Part shown: in pieces, positions 12,688-21,949 of the stretch | Layout of the letters: each line of letters starts with the position of its first letter | Position numbering within the stretch: position 1 is the first letter of the stretch | Source of the DNA: Nemophila menziesii | Taxonomy: Eukaryota > Streptophyta > Magnoliopsida > Boraginales > Hydrophyllaceae | DNA length: 64,000 nt | Direction of reading: 5' to 3' | NCBI GenBank assembly: GCA_029959085.1 | Contig: JARWIR010000062.1 | Location: 1,488,001-1,552,000, forward strand | Made by a program: the position numbers and the translations under genes | The notes under the pieces: model-generated | What the model saw: the letters and a program-made list of their open reading frames with translations, nothing else | What the model was told of the DNA's origin: nothing | Database searches by the model: none

Positions 12688-12930
12688 TGTGCGGTGTACC
12701 GCGGATATGGTCCGGTGCACCGCGGAGCTGTTTGTCTTAACTTCGAGCTTACTGGTCGGACTCTCCTATGTACCGCAACCCTGGTCCGTGCCTTGGTCCG
12801 GTGTACCGCGCCTAGGTCCGGTGTACCGTGCAATTTCAAGAGCATACTGACGGGCTATCCTGTGCACCGCGCTTCTGGTCCGTGACTCTGCGGTGTACCG
12901 CGTGATTCATCCGGTGTACCGCGGAGCTGC
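12688..12930. repeat. CpG-rich palindromic motif cluster in copia 3' LTR
   Basis: About eight variants of gCGGTGTACCGCgg in 240 bp, for example gcggtgtaccgcgg, ccggtgcaccgcgg and ccggtgtaccgtgc. Each is near-palindromic and CpG-rich, in sharp contrast to the AT-rich surroundings. Palindromic CpG clusters near the promoter are a reported feature of Sirevirus LTRs. Identical copy at 19146-19388. Confidence 0.85.
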
Positions 12931-13083
12931 TCTTTTGAATTTCAAGCTAAATACAAGGAAGTAAGCACAACTAATCTAATGAGGGGTTTTGGAAAACATC
13001 TTAAGTGATACCAAAATGAATTTTAGTTGAAATGATGATTTGTCGAATATTAAAACGGGAATAAAAACAAGGTGAGGCTAACA

Positions 13084-13440
13084 ATCTCCCCCTTTTTGAT
13101 GTTTGACAAATCATAAACTTTTGAAGATGCCTAAGATTAAGTTTTGATCAAAAACTCCCCCTCAACCTAATCACTAGAGTTTTTATAAAAACTCCCCCTC
13201 ACAAAATGCATTTGAAAAAGTTTAACTAAAATTTCTCCCCCTTTGTCAACAACAAAAAGAACAAATGATACGATTTTGAAAATTTTAAGGGGTCAAAAAC
13301 ACATTTTGAGTAAAAAACAAGGACCAAAGGAATAAATGGATAACAATTAGAAGCTTCAAAGAACCTATAAAATCAAGAAAATATTAGTAACAAGAGAATA
13401 TACACAAAAAGCACTAAACAACAATGGCAAGATACGAAGG
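13084..13440 (-). other. Copia 3' UTR with multiplied polypurine tracts
   Basis: The real PPT abuts the LTR: minus-strand AAAAAGGGGGAGAT (13084-13097). Further purine runs follow at about 13157-13165, 13190-13200 and 13234-13242 (plus strand ctccccct or ctccccctt). Repeated PPTs here are a Sirevirus hallmark. No ORF is present. Confidence 0.75.
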
Positions 13441-16400
13441 TTAGAGAATTTGCATGCCAATCTCACAACGAATTTTCTCAAAAAGATCTTGGGGTAGAGG
13501 TTTAGTAAAGATATCGGCTAGTTGATTTTCGGAGGTGACAAATTCAAGTACAATATCCCCTTTTTGAGTGTGATCACGGATAAAATGATGACGGATTTCT
13601 ATGTGTTTCGTTCTAGGGTGTTGAATAGGATTTTTAGTAAGATTGATAGCACTAGTGTTATCACAACGAATGGGAACACGATCATATTCTAGGCCAAAAT
13701 CTAGTAAGGTTTGTTTCATCCAAAGAATTTGAGTCACACAATTTCCGGCCGCAACATATTCGGCTTCGGCCGTGGATAAAGCAACACTATTTTGTTTTCT
13801 ACTAGACCAAGAAACAAGGGATTGACCTAAGAATTGGCAACTACCACTAGTACTCTTCCTATCAAGTCTACAACCGGCATAATCGGCATCCGAATAACCT
13901 ATTAGCTCAAAAGAGGTAAATCTTGGGTACCAAAGTCCTAGACTAAGGGTTCCTTTCAAATACCTAAAAATACGCTTAACGGCACTAAGATGGGTTTCTT
14001 TAGGAGAAGATTGAAATCTAGCACAAAGACACACGGGGAACATAATATCGGGTCTAGAAGCGGTTAAATAAAGTAAGCTACCAATCATACCTCGATATAG
14101 TTTCTCATCAACATCCTTACCATCTTCATCTTTGTCTAATTTTGTGGATGTGCTCATTGGAGTTCCAATTTCCTTTGCATCTTCAAGTCCAAATTTTTTG
14201 ATCAATTCTTTTGTGTATTTGGCTTGATTGACAAAGATACCATCTTTCATTTGCTTGATTTGAAGTCCAAGAAAGTAATTTAATTCTCCCATCATGCTCA
14301 TCTCAAATTCCTTATGCATACTTTTAGAAAAATTCTCACAAAGATTTTCATTAGTAGCACCAAATATAATATCATCCACATAAATTTGAACAAGAAGGAT
14401 ATCTTTTGAAGACCTTTTTATAAATAAAGTGGAGTCAATTTTTCCTCTTTTAAAACCATCATCTAATAAAAATTTGCTTAATCGTTCATACCAAGCACGA
14501 GGTGCTTGTTTTAAACCATATAAAGCCTTTGAAAGTTTAAAAACATGATTTGGAAATTTTGGATCCTCAAAACCCGGAGGTTGTTTAACAAAAACTTCCT
14601 CGTCTATAAAACCATTTAAAAAAGCACTTTTGACATCCATTTGGTAAAGTTTAAAATTCATATAACAAGCAAAAGCAAGTAGCATACGAATGGATTCAAG
14701 TCTAGCTACGGGAGCAAAAGTTTCATCGAAATCAATACCTTCTTCTTGATTGTATCCTTGAGCAACTAACCTTGCTTTATTTCTAGTGATTATACCGGTG
14801 TCATCTAGCTTGTTGCGAAATATCCACTTAGTGCCAATGATAGTAGGGCCAATAGGTTTCTCCATTAATGTCCAAACTTTACTACGCTCAAATTGATTTA
14901 ATTCCTCATGCATAGCGTTTATCCAATGATCATCTAATAAAGCTTCTTTAATATTCTTGGGCTCAATTTGAGATAAGAACGCTTGATGAGCACATAGAGA
15001 AATTATACGGGAGCGAGTGGTAACACTTTCTTTTGGATCACCTAGAATTAATTCACTTGGGTGATCTTTGATATGTTTCCAACACTTTGGTAAATCCGTA
15101 CTAGCTTCATTTGAGATTTGACCATTTTCCTTAGGAGGTTCATCATGAGATTTTATTTCTTGAGTAGGAGATTCTAAGGGTTGATCTAGTGGAGAATCTT
15201 CATCAACATCTACCACTTTCTTGATACAAAACGGATTAGTCTCATCAAAGTCAACATGCATAGATTCCTCAATAGTACGAGTACGTTTGTTGAAGATGCG
15301 ATAGGATTTTCCTTTAGTGGAATAACCAAGAAAAATGCCTTCATCCGATTTAGCATCAAATTTTCCCAAATAGTCCCTAGTGTTTAGGATAAAACATTTG
15401 CACCCAAAGACACGAAAATAAGCAATAGTTGGTGGTCTACCATTCCAAAGATCATAAGGGGTTTTCTTAATAATGGGTCTAATAAGAACTCTATTTAACA
15501 CATAACAAGCCGTGTGAACGGCTTCACCCCAAAAGTATGTAGGCAAGCTATGTTCTTTTAGCATTGTTCTAGCCATTTCTTGTAGAGTTCGGTTTTTCCT
15601 TTCCACTACCCCATTTTGTTGGGGAGTTCTAGGGGCCGAAAAATTATGCTCAATCCCAAATTCATCACAAAAATGCACAAAAGGAGAATTCACATATTCA
15701 CTACCATTATCACTACGAATGCATGTAATAGAGTAGCCTTTCTCATTTTGCACCTTTCTACAAAGTTTTGCAAATTCATTGAAGGCATCACTTTTTAAAG
15801 CAAGGAACATCACCCATGTATATCTAGTGAAATCATCAACAACAACAAAGACATATCTAGATCCCCCTAGACTAGTGACATCAACGTGACCAAAAAGATC
15901 CATATGCAATAATTGAAGTGGCCTAACGGTGATGACCTTATTTATGGATTTAAAAGATGAACGATGTTGTTTACCAAGTTGACATGCATCACATAATTTA
16001 TCTTTATCAAATTTATGAATAGGCAAACCAACAACAAGATTTTTTCTAGATAATTTTGAAATCAAATCCATGCTAGCATGCCCTAAACGTCTATGCCAAA
16101 GCCAACTATCATTTACCACGGATAAGCATTTAATATGTTTAGACATAAGACTTTCAAGATCAACAACAAAAACATTATCCGATCTTTTTGCAATAAACAT
16201 GGTATCTAACTCATCATTTTTAAAAACAACACATCTAGATGCTTCAAATTTAACACTAAAACCAACATCACAAAGTTGACTAATACTAAGCAAGTTAAAA
16301 GAGAGACCCTCAACAAGTAACACATTAGAGATGAGTAAAGAATTCATGTTACCAATGTTACCTTTACCCAAAACGCGTTTCTTAGTGTTGTCGGCAAAAG

Positions 16401-16512
16401 TAACTCTATCACCTTTTGTTTTATATAAACGAGTAAATAATGATGGATTCCCGGTCATGTGTCTTGAGCATCCACTATCAAGGAGCCATATATTTTGCTT
16501 CTTGATGCTCAA
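13441..16512 (-). CDS. Copia pol polyprotein (PR-IN-RT-RNase H)
   Basis: An uninterrupted frame of 1023 codons encoding the enzymes of the copia element. Protease motif LLDSGCSRHMTG with the active-site Asp near residue 12; pre-integrase HRRLGH with CDACQLGKQHR near 139-185; integrase DDE residues in HMDLFG (about 203), SDNGSEY (about 267) and VERKNRTL (about 303); RT from about 545 with QMDVKSAFLNG and YVDD near 711; RNase H with SDADYAG near 873 and ALSTAEAEY. All main catalytic motifs are present. The frame opens after a TAG at 16516-16518 and has no obvious ATG at its head (the first codon at 16512 is TTG), so it is probably made as part of a Gag-Pol product. It is in a different frame from gag, with a 17-nt gap between the open frames. 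Confidence 0.95.
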   Translation of the reverse strand: MSIKKQNIWLLDSGCSRHMTGNPSLFTRLYKTKGDRVTFADNTKKRVLGKGNIGNMNSLLISNVLLVEGLSFNLLSISQLCDVGFSVKFEASRCVVFKNDELDTMFIAKRSDNVFVVDLESLMSKHIKCLSVVNDSWLWHRRLGHASMDLISKLSRKNLVVGLPIHKFDKDKLCDACQLGKQHRSSFKSINKVITVRPLQLLHMDLFGHVDVTSLGGSRYVFVVVDDFTRYTWVMFLALKSDAFNEFAKLCRKVQNEKGYSITCIRSDNGSEYVNSPFVHFCDEFGIEHNFSAPRTPQQNGVVERKNRTLQEMARTMLKEHSLPTYFWGEAVHTACYVLNRVLIRPIIKKTPYDLWNGRPPTIAYFRVFGCKCFILNTRDYLGKFDAKSDEGIFLGYSTKGKSYRIFNKRTRTIEESMHVDFDETNPFCIKKVVDVDEDSPLDQPLESPTQEIKSHDEPPKENGQISNEASTDLPKCWKHIKDHPSELILGDPKESVTTRSRIISLCAHQAFLSQIEPKNIKEALLDDHWINAMHEELNQFERSKVWTLMEKPIGPTIIGTKWIFRNKLDDTGIITRNKARLVAQGYNQEEGIDFDETFAPVARLESIRMLLAFACYMNFKLYQMDVKSAFLNGFIDEEVFVKQPPGFEDPKFPNHVFKLSKALYGLKQAPRAWYERLSKFLLDDGFKRGKIDSTLFIKRSSKDILLVQIYVDDIIFGATNENLCENFSKSMHKEFEMSMMGELNYFLGLQIKQMKDGIFVNQAKYTKELIKKFGLEDAKEIGTPMSTSTKLDKDEDGKDVDEKLYRGMIGSLLYLTASRPDIMFPVCLCARFQSSPKETHLSAVKRIFRYLKGTLSLGLWYPRFTSFELIGYSDADYAGCRLDRKSTSGSCQFLGQSLVSWSSRKQNSVALSTAEAEYVAAGNCVTQILWMKQTLLDFGLEYDRVPIRCDNTSAINLTKNPIQHPRTKHIEIRHHFIRDHTQKGDIVLEFVTSENQLADIFTKPLPQDLFEKIRCEIGMQIL

Positions 16513-16532
16513 TCCCTACAATCAAAAATAAA

Positions 16533-18323
16533 TTAAGCTTTAGGTACCCAATTAGGTTTGGGTCCATGAGGGTTAGTGGAATTTCTTTTTAAGACCCATA
16601 TAGGCCTTTTCCAAATTGGCACAAGAGATCCCAAATCCAATAATTTACGATAGTAACAATGAGATGCATCATGACCAAGTTTTTCACAATAGGTGCAAGT
16701 GATAGAAGATTTTGAAGAAGATGGAATTTCATTTGAAATTTTTGATTTTACAAAGACATTTTTCAAAGGTTTTTGGTGAGTGAATGGATCATATCCAACA
16801 CCACTTTTTTCACAAGCCATTCTTTGAGAACCTAAAATTAAATCCAAGTTTTCTTGCCCACTAGTAAATTTTAAAATAATGGCATTTTGATCAACAATCT
16901 TTTTCTCTAACAAAGCTTTTTCTTCCAAAAGATTTTTCTCAATAAGATGAAGTTTTTCATTATCATCTATACATTCATCACAAAGATTTTGACAATCTTC
17001 CAAAGCTTTCAAAACCTCTTTAGTTCTATTTTTCTCAAATTCTAAATCTTTTGTTAAAACCTTGTTTGTTTCAATAGAATTTAAAAAATCATTGTAAAGG
17101 GAATCAAATGCCTCATGAATATCTTGTTCACTAGCATCATCATTTGTTAAAGAGAGTTTAGATTTAGGAGTTACCTCTTCATGATTTGCCATAAAGGCAA
17201 AGTGAGTTGAGCCGGTATCATCATCCGAAGAAGCATCTTCATCATTTTCAAGTACTCCCATAAAAGCAACAAGATTGACGTTTTCGTTATCACTTTCTTC
17301 TTCATCCGAATTTTGAGTATCCCAAGTGATATTAGCATGCATTGCTCTCTTAGGTTTCTCCTTTTGAAGAAGAGGACAATAGGTTTTGATGTGACCAACT
17401 TTCTTGCAATGATAGCAAGTGGGTTCATCTTGTTTGATAGCTCTATCATTCTTCTTGTAGGGTGAGGAAGAACTTCCTTTCTTAGCAAAGCGTTTGTATC
17501 TCATGAATTTTTTCATATCTCTTGCTAACATAGCCACTCCTTCATCTTCACTAGTTTCTTCTTCATGTGAGTTATCTTCTTCACTTTCCTTCCTTTCTTT
17601 TCGTTCTTTCAACTTGGAACTCATGGCATGGAAAGCAATAGATTTCTTAATCTTCTTCTCCTCATCATCTCTTATCTTTTCTTCTTCAAGCACAAGCTCT
17701 TCCGTCATGAGGTTGCAAATGAGTTCATGAACCGTCATTTTTGAAAGATCTTTAGTATCTCTTATAGAGTTGATTTTAGATTTGTATTTCCTTGGAAGAG
17801 CAAATAAGATTTTTCGGCATTGTTCTTTGTTGGTGTACTCTTGACCAAGAGTTTTCAAGGTGTTGACAATGTTAGAAAATCTTTGATGCATGGCATTTAA
17901 GGCTTCATCGGGCTCCATACGAAATAGCTCATACTTAGTGATAAAGAGACCAATCTTAGTTTCTTTGATATCTTCCGTTCCTTGATATGATAGCTCCAAG
18001 AGTTGCCACATTTCATGAGCGGAATTGCATTCACTAACTCTAGCGTATTCCGTGACACTTAATCCATTAATGAGGATGTTCATAGCTTTGTTGTTTTTGG
18101 TGAGTTTAGCTATGTCTTGATCATTGTAATCATCTTCACTTTTCACCTCCGTAGTACTACCCGTAACATAAGGAATATAAGGACCCTTCTTGATGGCAAG
18201 CCATAAAAAGTAATCAATTCCTTTGACGTGAATCTCCATTTTCTTTTTCCACCCAAAGTAGTCTTTTCCTACAAAAAGCGGAGGTCTAGTAGAACATGAA
18301 CCTTCCGGTTGATTAGAATCCAT
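16533..18323 (-). CDS. Copia gag polyprotein
   Basis: 596 residues from ATG 18323, just inside the PBS. It encodes the capsid and nucleocapsid protein that packages the RNA. The N-terminal part (RPPLFVGKDYFGWKKKM and following) is the copia gag domain; zinc knuckles are CYHCKKVGHIKTYC (about residue 302) and CTYCEKLGHDASHC (about 542). Between them lie acidic and coiled-coil stretches (about 330-500). It ends GPKPNWVPKA then TAA, a usual place for the gag-protease boundary. Length and double knuckle suit Sirevirus gag. Overlapping small ORFs (17171-17488, 17494-17730) are shadows. Confidence 0.93.
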   Translation of the reverse strand: MDSNQPEGSCSTRPPLFVGKDYFGWKKKMEIHVKGIDYFLWLAIKKGPYIPYVTGSTTEVKSEDDYNDQDIAKLTKNNKAMNILINGLSVTEYARVSECNSAHEMWQLLELSYQGTEDIKETKIGLFITKYELFRMEPDEALNAMHQRFSNIVNTLKTLGQEYTNKEQCRKILFALPRKYKSKINSIRDTKDLSKMTVHELICNLMTEELVLEEEKIRDDEEKKIKKSIAFHAMSSKLKERKERKESEEDNSHEEETSEDEGVAMLARDMKKFMRYKRFAKKGSSSSPYKKNDRAIKQDEPTCYHCKKVGHIKTYCPLLQKEKPKRAMHANITWDTQNSDEEESDNENVNLVAFMGVLENDEDASSDDDTGSTHFAFMANHEEVTPKSKLSLTNDDASEQDIHEAFDSLYNDFLNSIETNKVLTKDLEFEKNRTKEVLKALEDCQNLCDECIDDNEKLHLIEKNLLEEKALLEKKIVDQNAIILKFTSGQENLDLILGSQRMACEKSGVGYDPFTHQKPLKNVFVKSKISNEIPSSSKSSITCTYCEKLGHDASHCYYRKLLDLGSLVPIWKRPIWVLKRNSTNPHGPKPNWVPKA

Positions 18324-18364
18324 ATCGTATTAACTCTAGAAACGATTAAGTACAATAGAGCTAG

Positions 18365-18376
18365 GCTCTGATACCA
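18365..18376 (-). other. Copia primer binding site
   Basis: Minus-strand TGGTATCAGAGC, complementary to the 3' end of plant initiator Met tRNA, 2 nt inside the 5' LTR. It fixes the orientation of the element. Confidence 0.95.
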
Positions 18377-18378
18377 AT

Positions 18379-19541
18379 TGATATACTATATGCGTCCTAG
18401 AAGGGGGGTTGAATAGGACAATAGAAATTAATCGGCTAATTTTATTTCAAGTAAATAAAATTAAAAGCTAATTTGAATCCTATTGTATTAGCAAACTAAA
18501 TAGTATAAAACTAGATAATCCTAATAGACAATATTATCAAACTATTCAAGTAGGCATATTATCAAGCATATAGAGTGCGGAAATATAAAGAGTGTAGAGA
18601 TAGAATACGATACACAACGATGTATAGTGGTTCGGTTTCCCTACATCCACTACCTAAGGAAGCCTCCTTAGGATTTGCAAGATTCTCAACTAATCTTCGT
18701 AACTCTTAACCGGGTGAGATACAAACCCTTACAACCACTTCAAAAACCCTTTGAAGGAAATACACTTGTGTTATCACCAACACAAGGAACCAAGCATAAA
18801 CCTATGCTCACACTACTCTCTTAATCTATTACAAGAACTAAGAGGAAAGGGAAAAGTGTTTAGGGGTGCTTATAAAAGCTTTGTAACTAAACTCCTAAAA
18901 TGAGTAGATAATAACTAATTAGCTTCACAATAAATATGACTTGAATGCTCCTTTGAAACCTCCTTGAATGATAGAATTAATTGCTCTTAAGATTGGTAGA
19001 TGGAAGGCTTGAGTTGTGTCTTGAATGAACTCCATTTTATAGCTGAAAATATGGTCCAACGGTCATAAGGCTTCTCTCTAACGGATCTATTTTATCTCCA
19101 ACGGATATAAGCTTTGTCCTCTTGTAATAGTGCAGAAAACCCTCTTGTGCGGTGTACCGCGGATATGGTCCGGTGCACCGCGGAGCTGTTTGTCTTAACT
19201 TCGAGCTTACTGGTCGGACTCTCCTATGTACCGCAACCCTGGTCCGTGCCTTGGTCCGGTGTACCGCGCCTAGGTCCGGTGTACCGTGCAATTTCAAGAG
19301 CATACTGACGGGCTATCCTGTGCACCGCGCTTCTGGTCCGTGACTCTGCGGTGTACCGCGTGATTCATCCGGTGTACCGCGGAGCTGCTCTTTTGAATTT
19401 CAAGCTAAATACAAGGAAGTAAGCACAACTAATCTAATGAGGGGTTTTGGAAAACATCTTAAGTGATACCAAAATGAATTTTAGTTGAAATGATGATTTG
19501 TCGAATATTAAAACGGGAATAAAAACAAGGTGAGGCTAACA
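18379..19541 (-). repeat. Copia 5' LTR
   Basis: 1163 bp, almost identical to 11921-13083. It carries the palindrome cluster at 19146-19388 and a TATA box at 19034-19041, so it should drive transcription toward lower coordinates. Confidence 0.95.
19146..19388. repeat. CpG-rich palindromic motif cluster in copia 5' LTR
   Basis: Same cluster as at 12688-12930, about 105 bp upstream of the LTR TATA box on the transcribed strand. Confidence 0.85.
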
Positions 19542-19546
19542 GATAG

Positions 19547-19736
19547 TATATTTGGATAATTTGGAGTGAGCTTTTGGCTCTCTCCTCACTAACCATCAAC
19601 GAATCGCCCTAGAGCTTGAGTTACTCTCATACAATTTTTCTCACTCAACCCAATGAATTCCTTGATGCACAATTTAGCATCCCCAATAACCCAATTTAGC
19701 TTAAGATGTTCACATAAAAATCCACTTTGCCGGTCA

Positions 19737-19811
<75 letters not shown>

Positions 19812-20700
19812 CTTTTCTTTTCAAATCCATTTTCTTTTATATAGCTATGACTCTCTTTTTGTTGAGATATCATGCTAATTTTCTCATATATATATTTTTC
19901 TTTTAATGCCCTTGTTGGCAATATTAGCTCGAAGCTTCTTTTTCATTCACTATTACCCCGGCAAAGGGTTATAATACAATTCTGTGAATCATCATCAATA
20001 TAAAGCACAAAGCACAATAATAAGCTCAAAAATCCCAGCATCATAACAATTCCCATAATGGTGTACCCACCACCCCAAACTCAAGCTCTAAAACAACTTT
20101 CTAAGCATCGCGATTCGAGTGCGGGTCATATGGAAAATTCCTAAAATCTAAAGGATATGGCTTATAATGTGTTTCAATAAAAAGGCTTTAGAAAGGCTAG
20201 AAGGGGCTGAGAAGGATATAACTTTTAAACCCAAAAATCACAAGGTGAGAAGGTATAAAAAGGCTTCAAAGGCTTAAAAATATGAAAGAACCGCCTTGAT
20301 CACTTTCTACACTATGTAATTTCAAAAATTTCTTACCTTTAGCACTTTCATCAAATGGTTTTTCAACTAGCTTGGATCTCACGGCCTACACACTTCTCAA
20401 GGTTCCCTGAGATCGAACATACTTTCTATCGCATTGCTCACTAATCTTTTCTTTACTATCAACGTGTGTTTTCCTGCAAATACTCAAAGCATACAAATAC
20501 ATAGCTCATAAACACATCACTTACTATCATTAATCTACTGAGCTTATGCTTCCATCTATTAAACACACTCTACATCTAATTCCCATGTATCAAAAATTTT
20601 AATTTCACCCAAAAACAGAAAAATGGAGATGAGAGACAACGAATCCCCACACCCCCAACTCAAAAATGAGCCGTGTCCCCACGACTCGAAAAAGACTCGA
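19547..20700 (-). other. Element 2 3' UTR, env-proximal half
   Basis: Noncoding continuation of 11503-11920 beyond the copia insertion. It includes purine-rich tracts on the minus strand at 20064-20090 and 20645-20666, the conserved block gcgattcgagtgcgggtcat (20109-20128) and an AT microsatellite. The small ORFs of repeated Ile-Tyr are translations of that microsatellite. Confidence 0.75.
19739..19808. repeat. (AT)35 microsatellite
   Basis: 70 bp of pure AT dinucleotide inside the element 2 3' UTR. The matching spot in element 4 (about 59838-59848) has only a few AT units, so the tract expanded in this copy. Confidence 0.98.
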
Positions 20701-20716
20701 AAAACAGAAATTAAAA

Positions 20717-21949
20717 TTAGCAGATAGACATATTTACAGAAATGGTAAGGAAGAAAGAGAACATACTCTCGAGGCTATTGCCGATATCCAAGGTTGGAAT
20801 TGCTGGACCTTTCGTTAATTGCTCAAGGAGTTTCATGATGTGCACTTGATTAGCGTTGATTTGTGCCACATCATTGACTTCAAATTTCGTTAAACGCTCC
20901 TCCATCTTCTCTTGCCAAGATTGCTCCTTTTCTTCCTTCGAGACTTGAGTAGAACCCGCTCTTCGAAGACTTTCTTTGATCCATGCATTAATAATATAAC
21001 TCATTTTGAACTCGAGTTTATCTTCTTCACCCAATACTACATTCGCTTTTCGCACAAGACACGTGATCATAGTTGGAAATTTAACGTTATAAACCGATTT
21101 AAGAGAGACCGAAAATCGTATCACCTCCTCATAGATCAACTGTGCCATATCAACTTCTTCTCCTCTCAAAATACAGTCCAACAGTAGCGCGTTCTTCATG
21201 GTCACCTCCAAAGTTCGTGTGTTTCCAAAGACATTAGGGATAAGGAAATTGTGCCAAATTCTAGCATCTGCTTGAAGATATTTGTAAGGCCAAGGTGCCT
21301 TCACTTCTCCCTTATGTAATTGCACTTTCTCCTTATCTAAAACATGCTCAAAAAGTAATTCCTCATCAAAGATTTTCCGTTTAGCAACTGCTTCCTCAAA
21401 TTTGCAAAAACCGTTCAATTTCTTAAACTTGAAGTGGTTCCTAATCTCCTCAACTGTGAAAGGAACTAACTTTCCTCTAATCGGAACACAATCACTATCT
21501 CGGCTAAAGAGGCCTAGATAGAACTCCAAAACTAATTCAGGACATAATTCAGAACGTCTTACCATGAACGTAGACCAACCCAATTTCTCACCAAGCTCAA
21601 AGAATCTCTTGTATTCTCCATCTCTAACTTCTTCCTTGAATACTTTCTCATAGGCAAAAGGTAGTTCTTTTAATTGTTTCTCCGCAGAAATCTTCAAGGC
21701 CTTTGAAGTATCCACTTTCTCTATAGGTATAGGATTTTGTTGAGGTAGTGTTCTCTTCTTTGCATAATAATAAAGCTTTTTACCATTACTATCATACGAA
21801 GGTTTCCCACTCTTCTTTACTTTCTCCTTACCCTTTGATTTAGAACTAGCACCTTTGTCAATTGATTTCTTCTTGTTTAAATCCAATCCCTTGTTACTCT
21901 TCACCTCCCTCTTGTTAGATAAGATTGTTGTTCTAGTAGTCATCTTCAA
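20717..21949 (-). CDS. Env-position ORF of element 2 (plant transposon protein-like)
   Basis: 410 residues in the place where Athila elements carry an envelope-like gene, between the pol end and 3' LTR. Residues 1-60 are very basic (KREVKSNKGLDLNKKK and similar), perhaps a nuclear or RNA-binding signal. The middle (about 95-290) has LVLEFYLGLF, VPIRGKLVPFTVEEIRNHF, WHNFLIPNVFGNTRTLEVTMKNALLL and ILRGEEVDMAQLIYEEV, which I recall as the putative plant transposon protein domain. Residues of about 330-390 look coiled-coil. I see no convincing signal peptide or transmembrane helix, only a short hydrophobic tail. A PPT-like word and a leader precede the ATG. The uninterrupted frame suggests recent function; the role is unknown. 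Confidence 0.75.
   Translation of the reverse strand: MKMTTRTTILSNKREVKSNKGLDLNKKKSIDKGASSKSKGKEKVKKSGKPSYDSNGKKLYYYAKKRTLPQQNPIPIEKVDTSKALKISAEKQLKELPFAYEKVFKEEVRDGEYKRFFELGEKLGWSTFMVRRSELCPELVLEFYLGLFSRDSDCVPIRGKLVPFTVEEIRNHFKFKKLNGFCKFEEAVAKRKIFDEELLFEHVLDKEKVQLHKGEVKAPWPYKYLQADARIWHNFLIPNVFGNTRTLEVTMKNALLLDCILRGEEVDMAQLIYEEVIRFSVSLKSVYNVKFPTMITCLVRKANVVLGEEDKLEFKMSYIINAWIKESLRRAGSTQVSKEEKEQSWQEKMEERLTKFEVNDVAQINANQVHIMKLLEQLTKGPAIPTLDIGNSLESMFSFFLTISVNMSIC

Larger units (their letters stand above)
11921..13083 (-). repeat. Copia 3' LTR
   Basis: 1163 bp, TGATATACTATATGCG to GGCTAACA in plus orientation. It contains the CpG-palindrome cluster (12688-12930) and, downstream of it on the minus strand, a TATA box (12576-12583). 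Confidence 0.95.
11921..19541 (-). mobile_element. Sirevirus-like Ty1/copia retrotransposon, young and largely intact
   Basis: 7621 bp flanked by GATAG at 11916-11920 and 19542-19546. Two 1163-bp LTRs show a single mismatch by eye (c at about 12546, a at about 19004). Minus-strand order is 5' LTR (18379-19541), PBS matching initiator Met tRNA, gag, pol (PR-IN-RT-RNase H, the copia order), several PPT-like tracts, 3' LTR (11921-13083). The Sirevirus assignment rests on the gag type with two zinc knuckles, repeated ctccccct tracts before the 3' LTR and a CpG-rich palindrome cluster in the LTR, all known Sirevirus traits. No env-like ORF follows pol. Confidence 0.93.

Noticed and set aside
12579..12885. 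Overlapping ORFs on both strands in the copia LTR (repeated again at 19037-19343)
   Set aside because: Produced by the self-complementary CpG palindromes; identical in both LTRs because the LTRs are identical.
19589..19921. ORFs rich in Ile-Tyr on both strands
   Set aside because: They are the AT microsatellite read in frame.
20717..21949. Host gene of unknown function
   Set aside because: Sits inside element 2 between the pol remnant and 3' LTR, and a decayed copy occurs at the same place in element 1.
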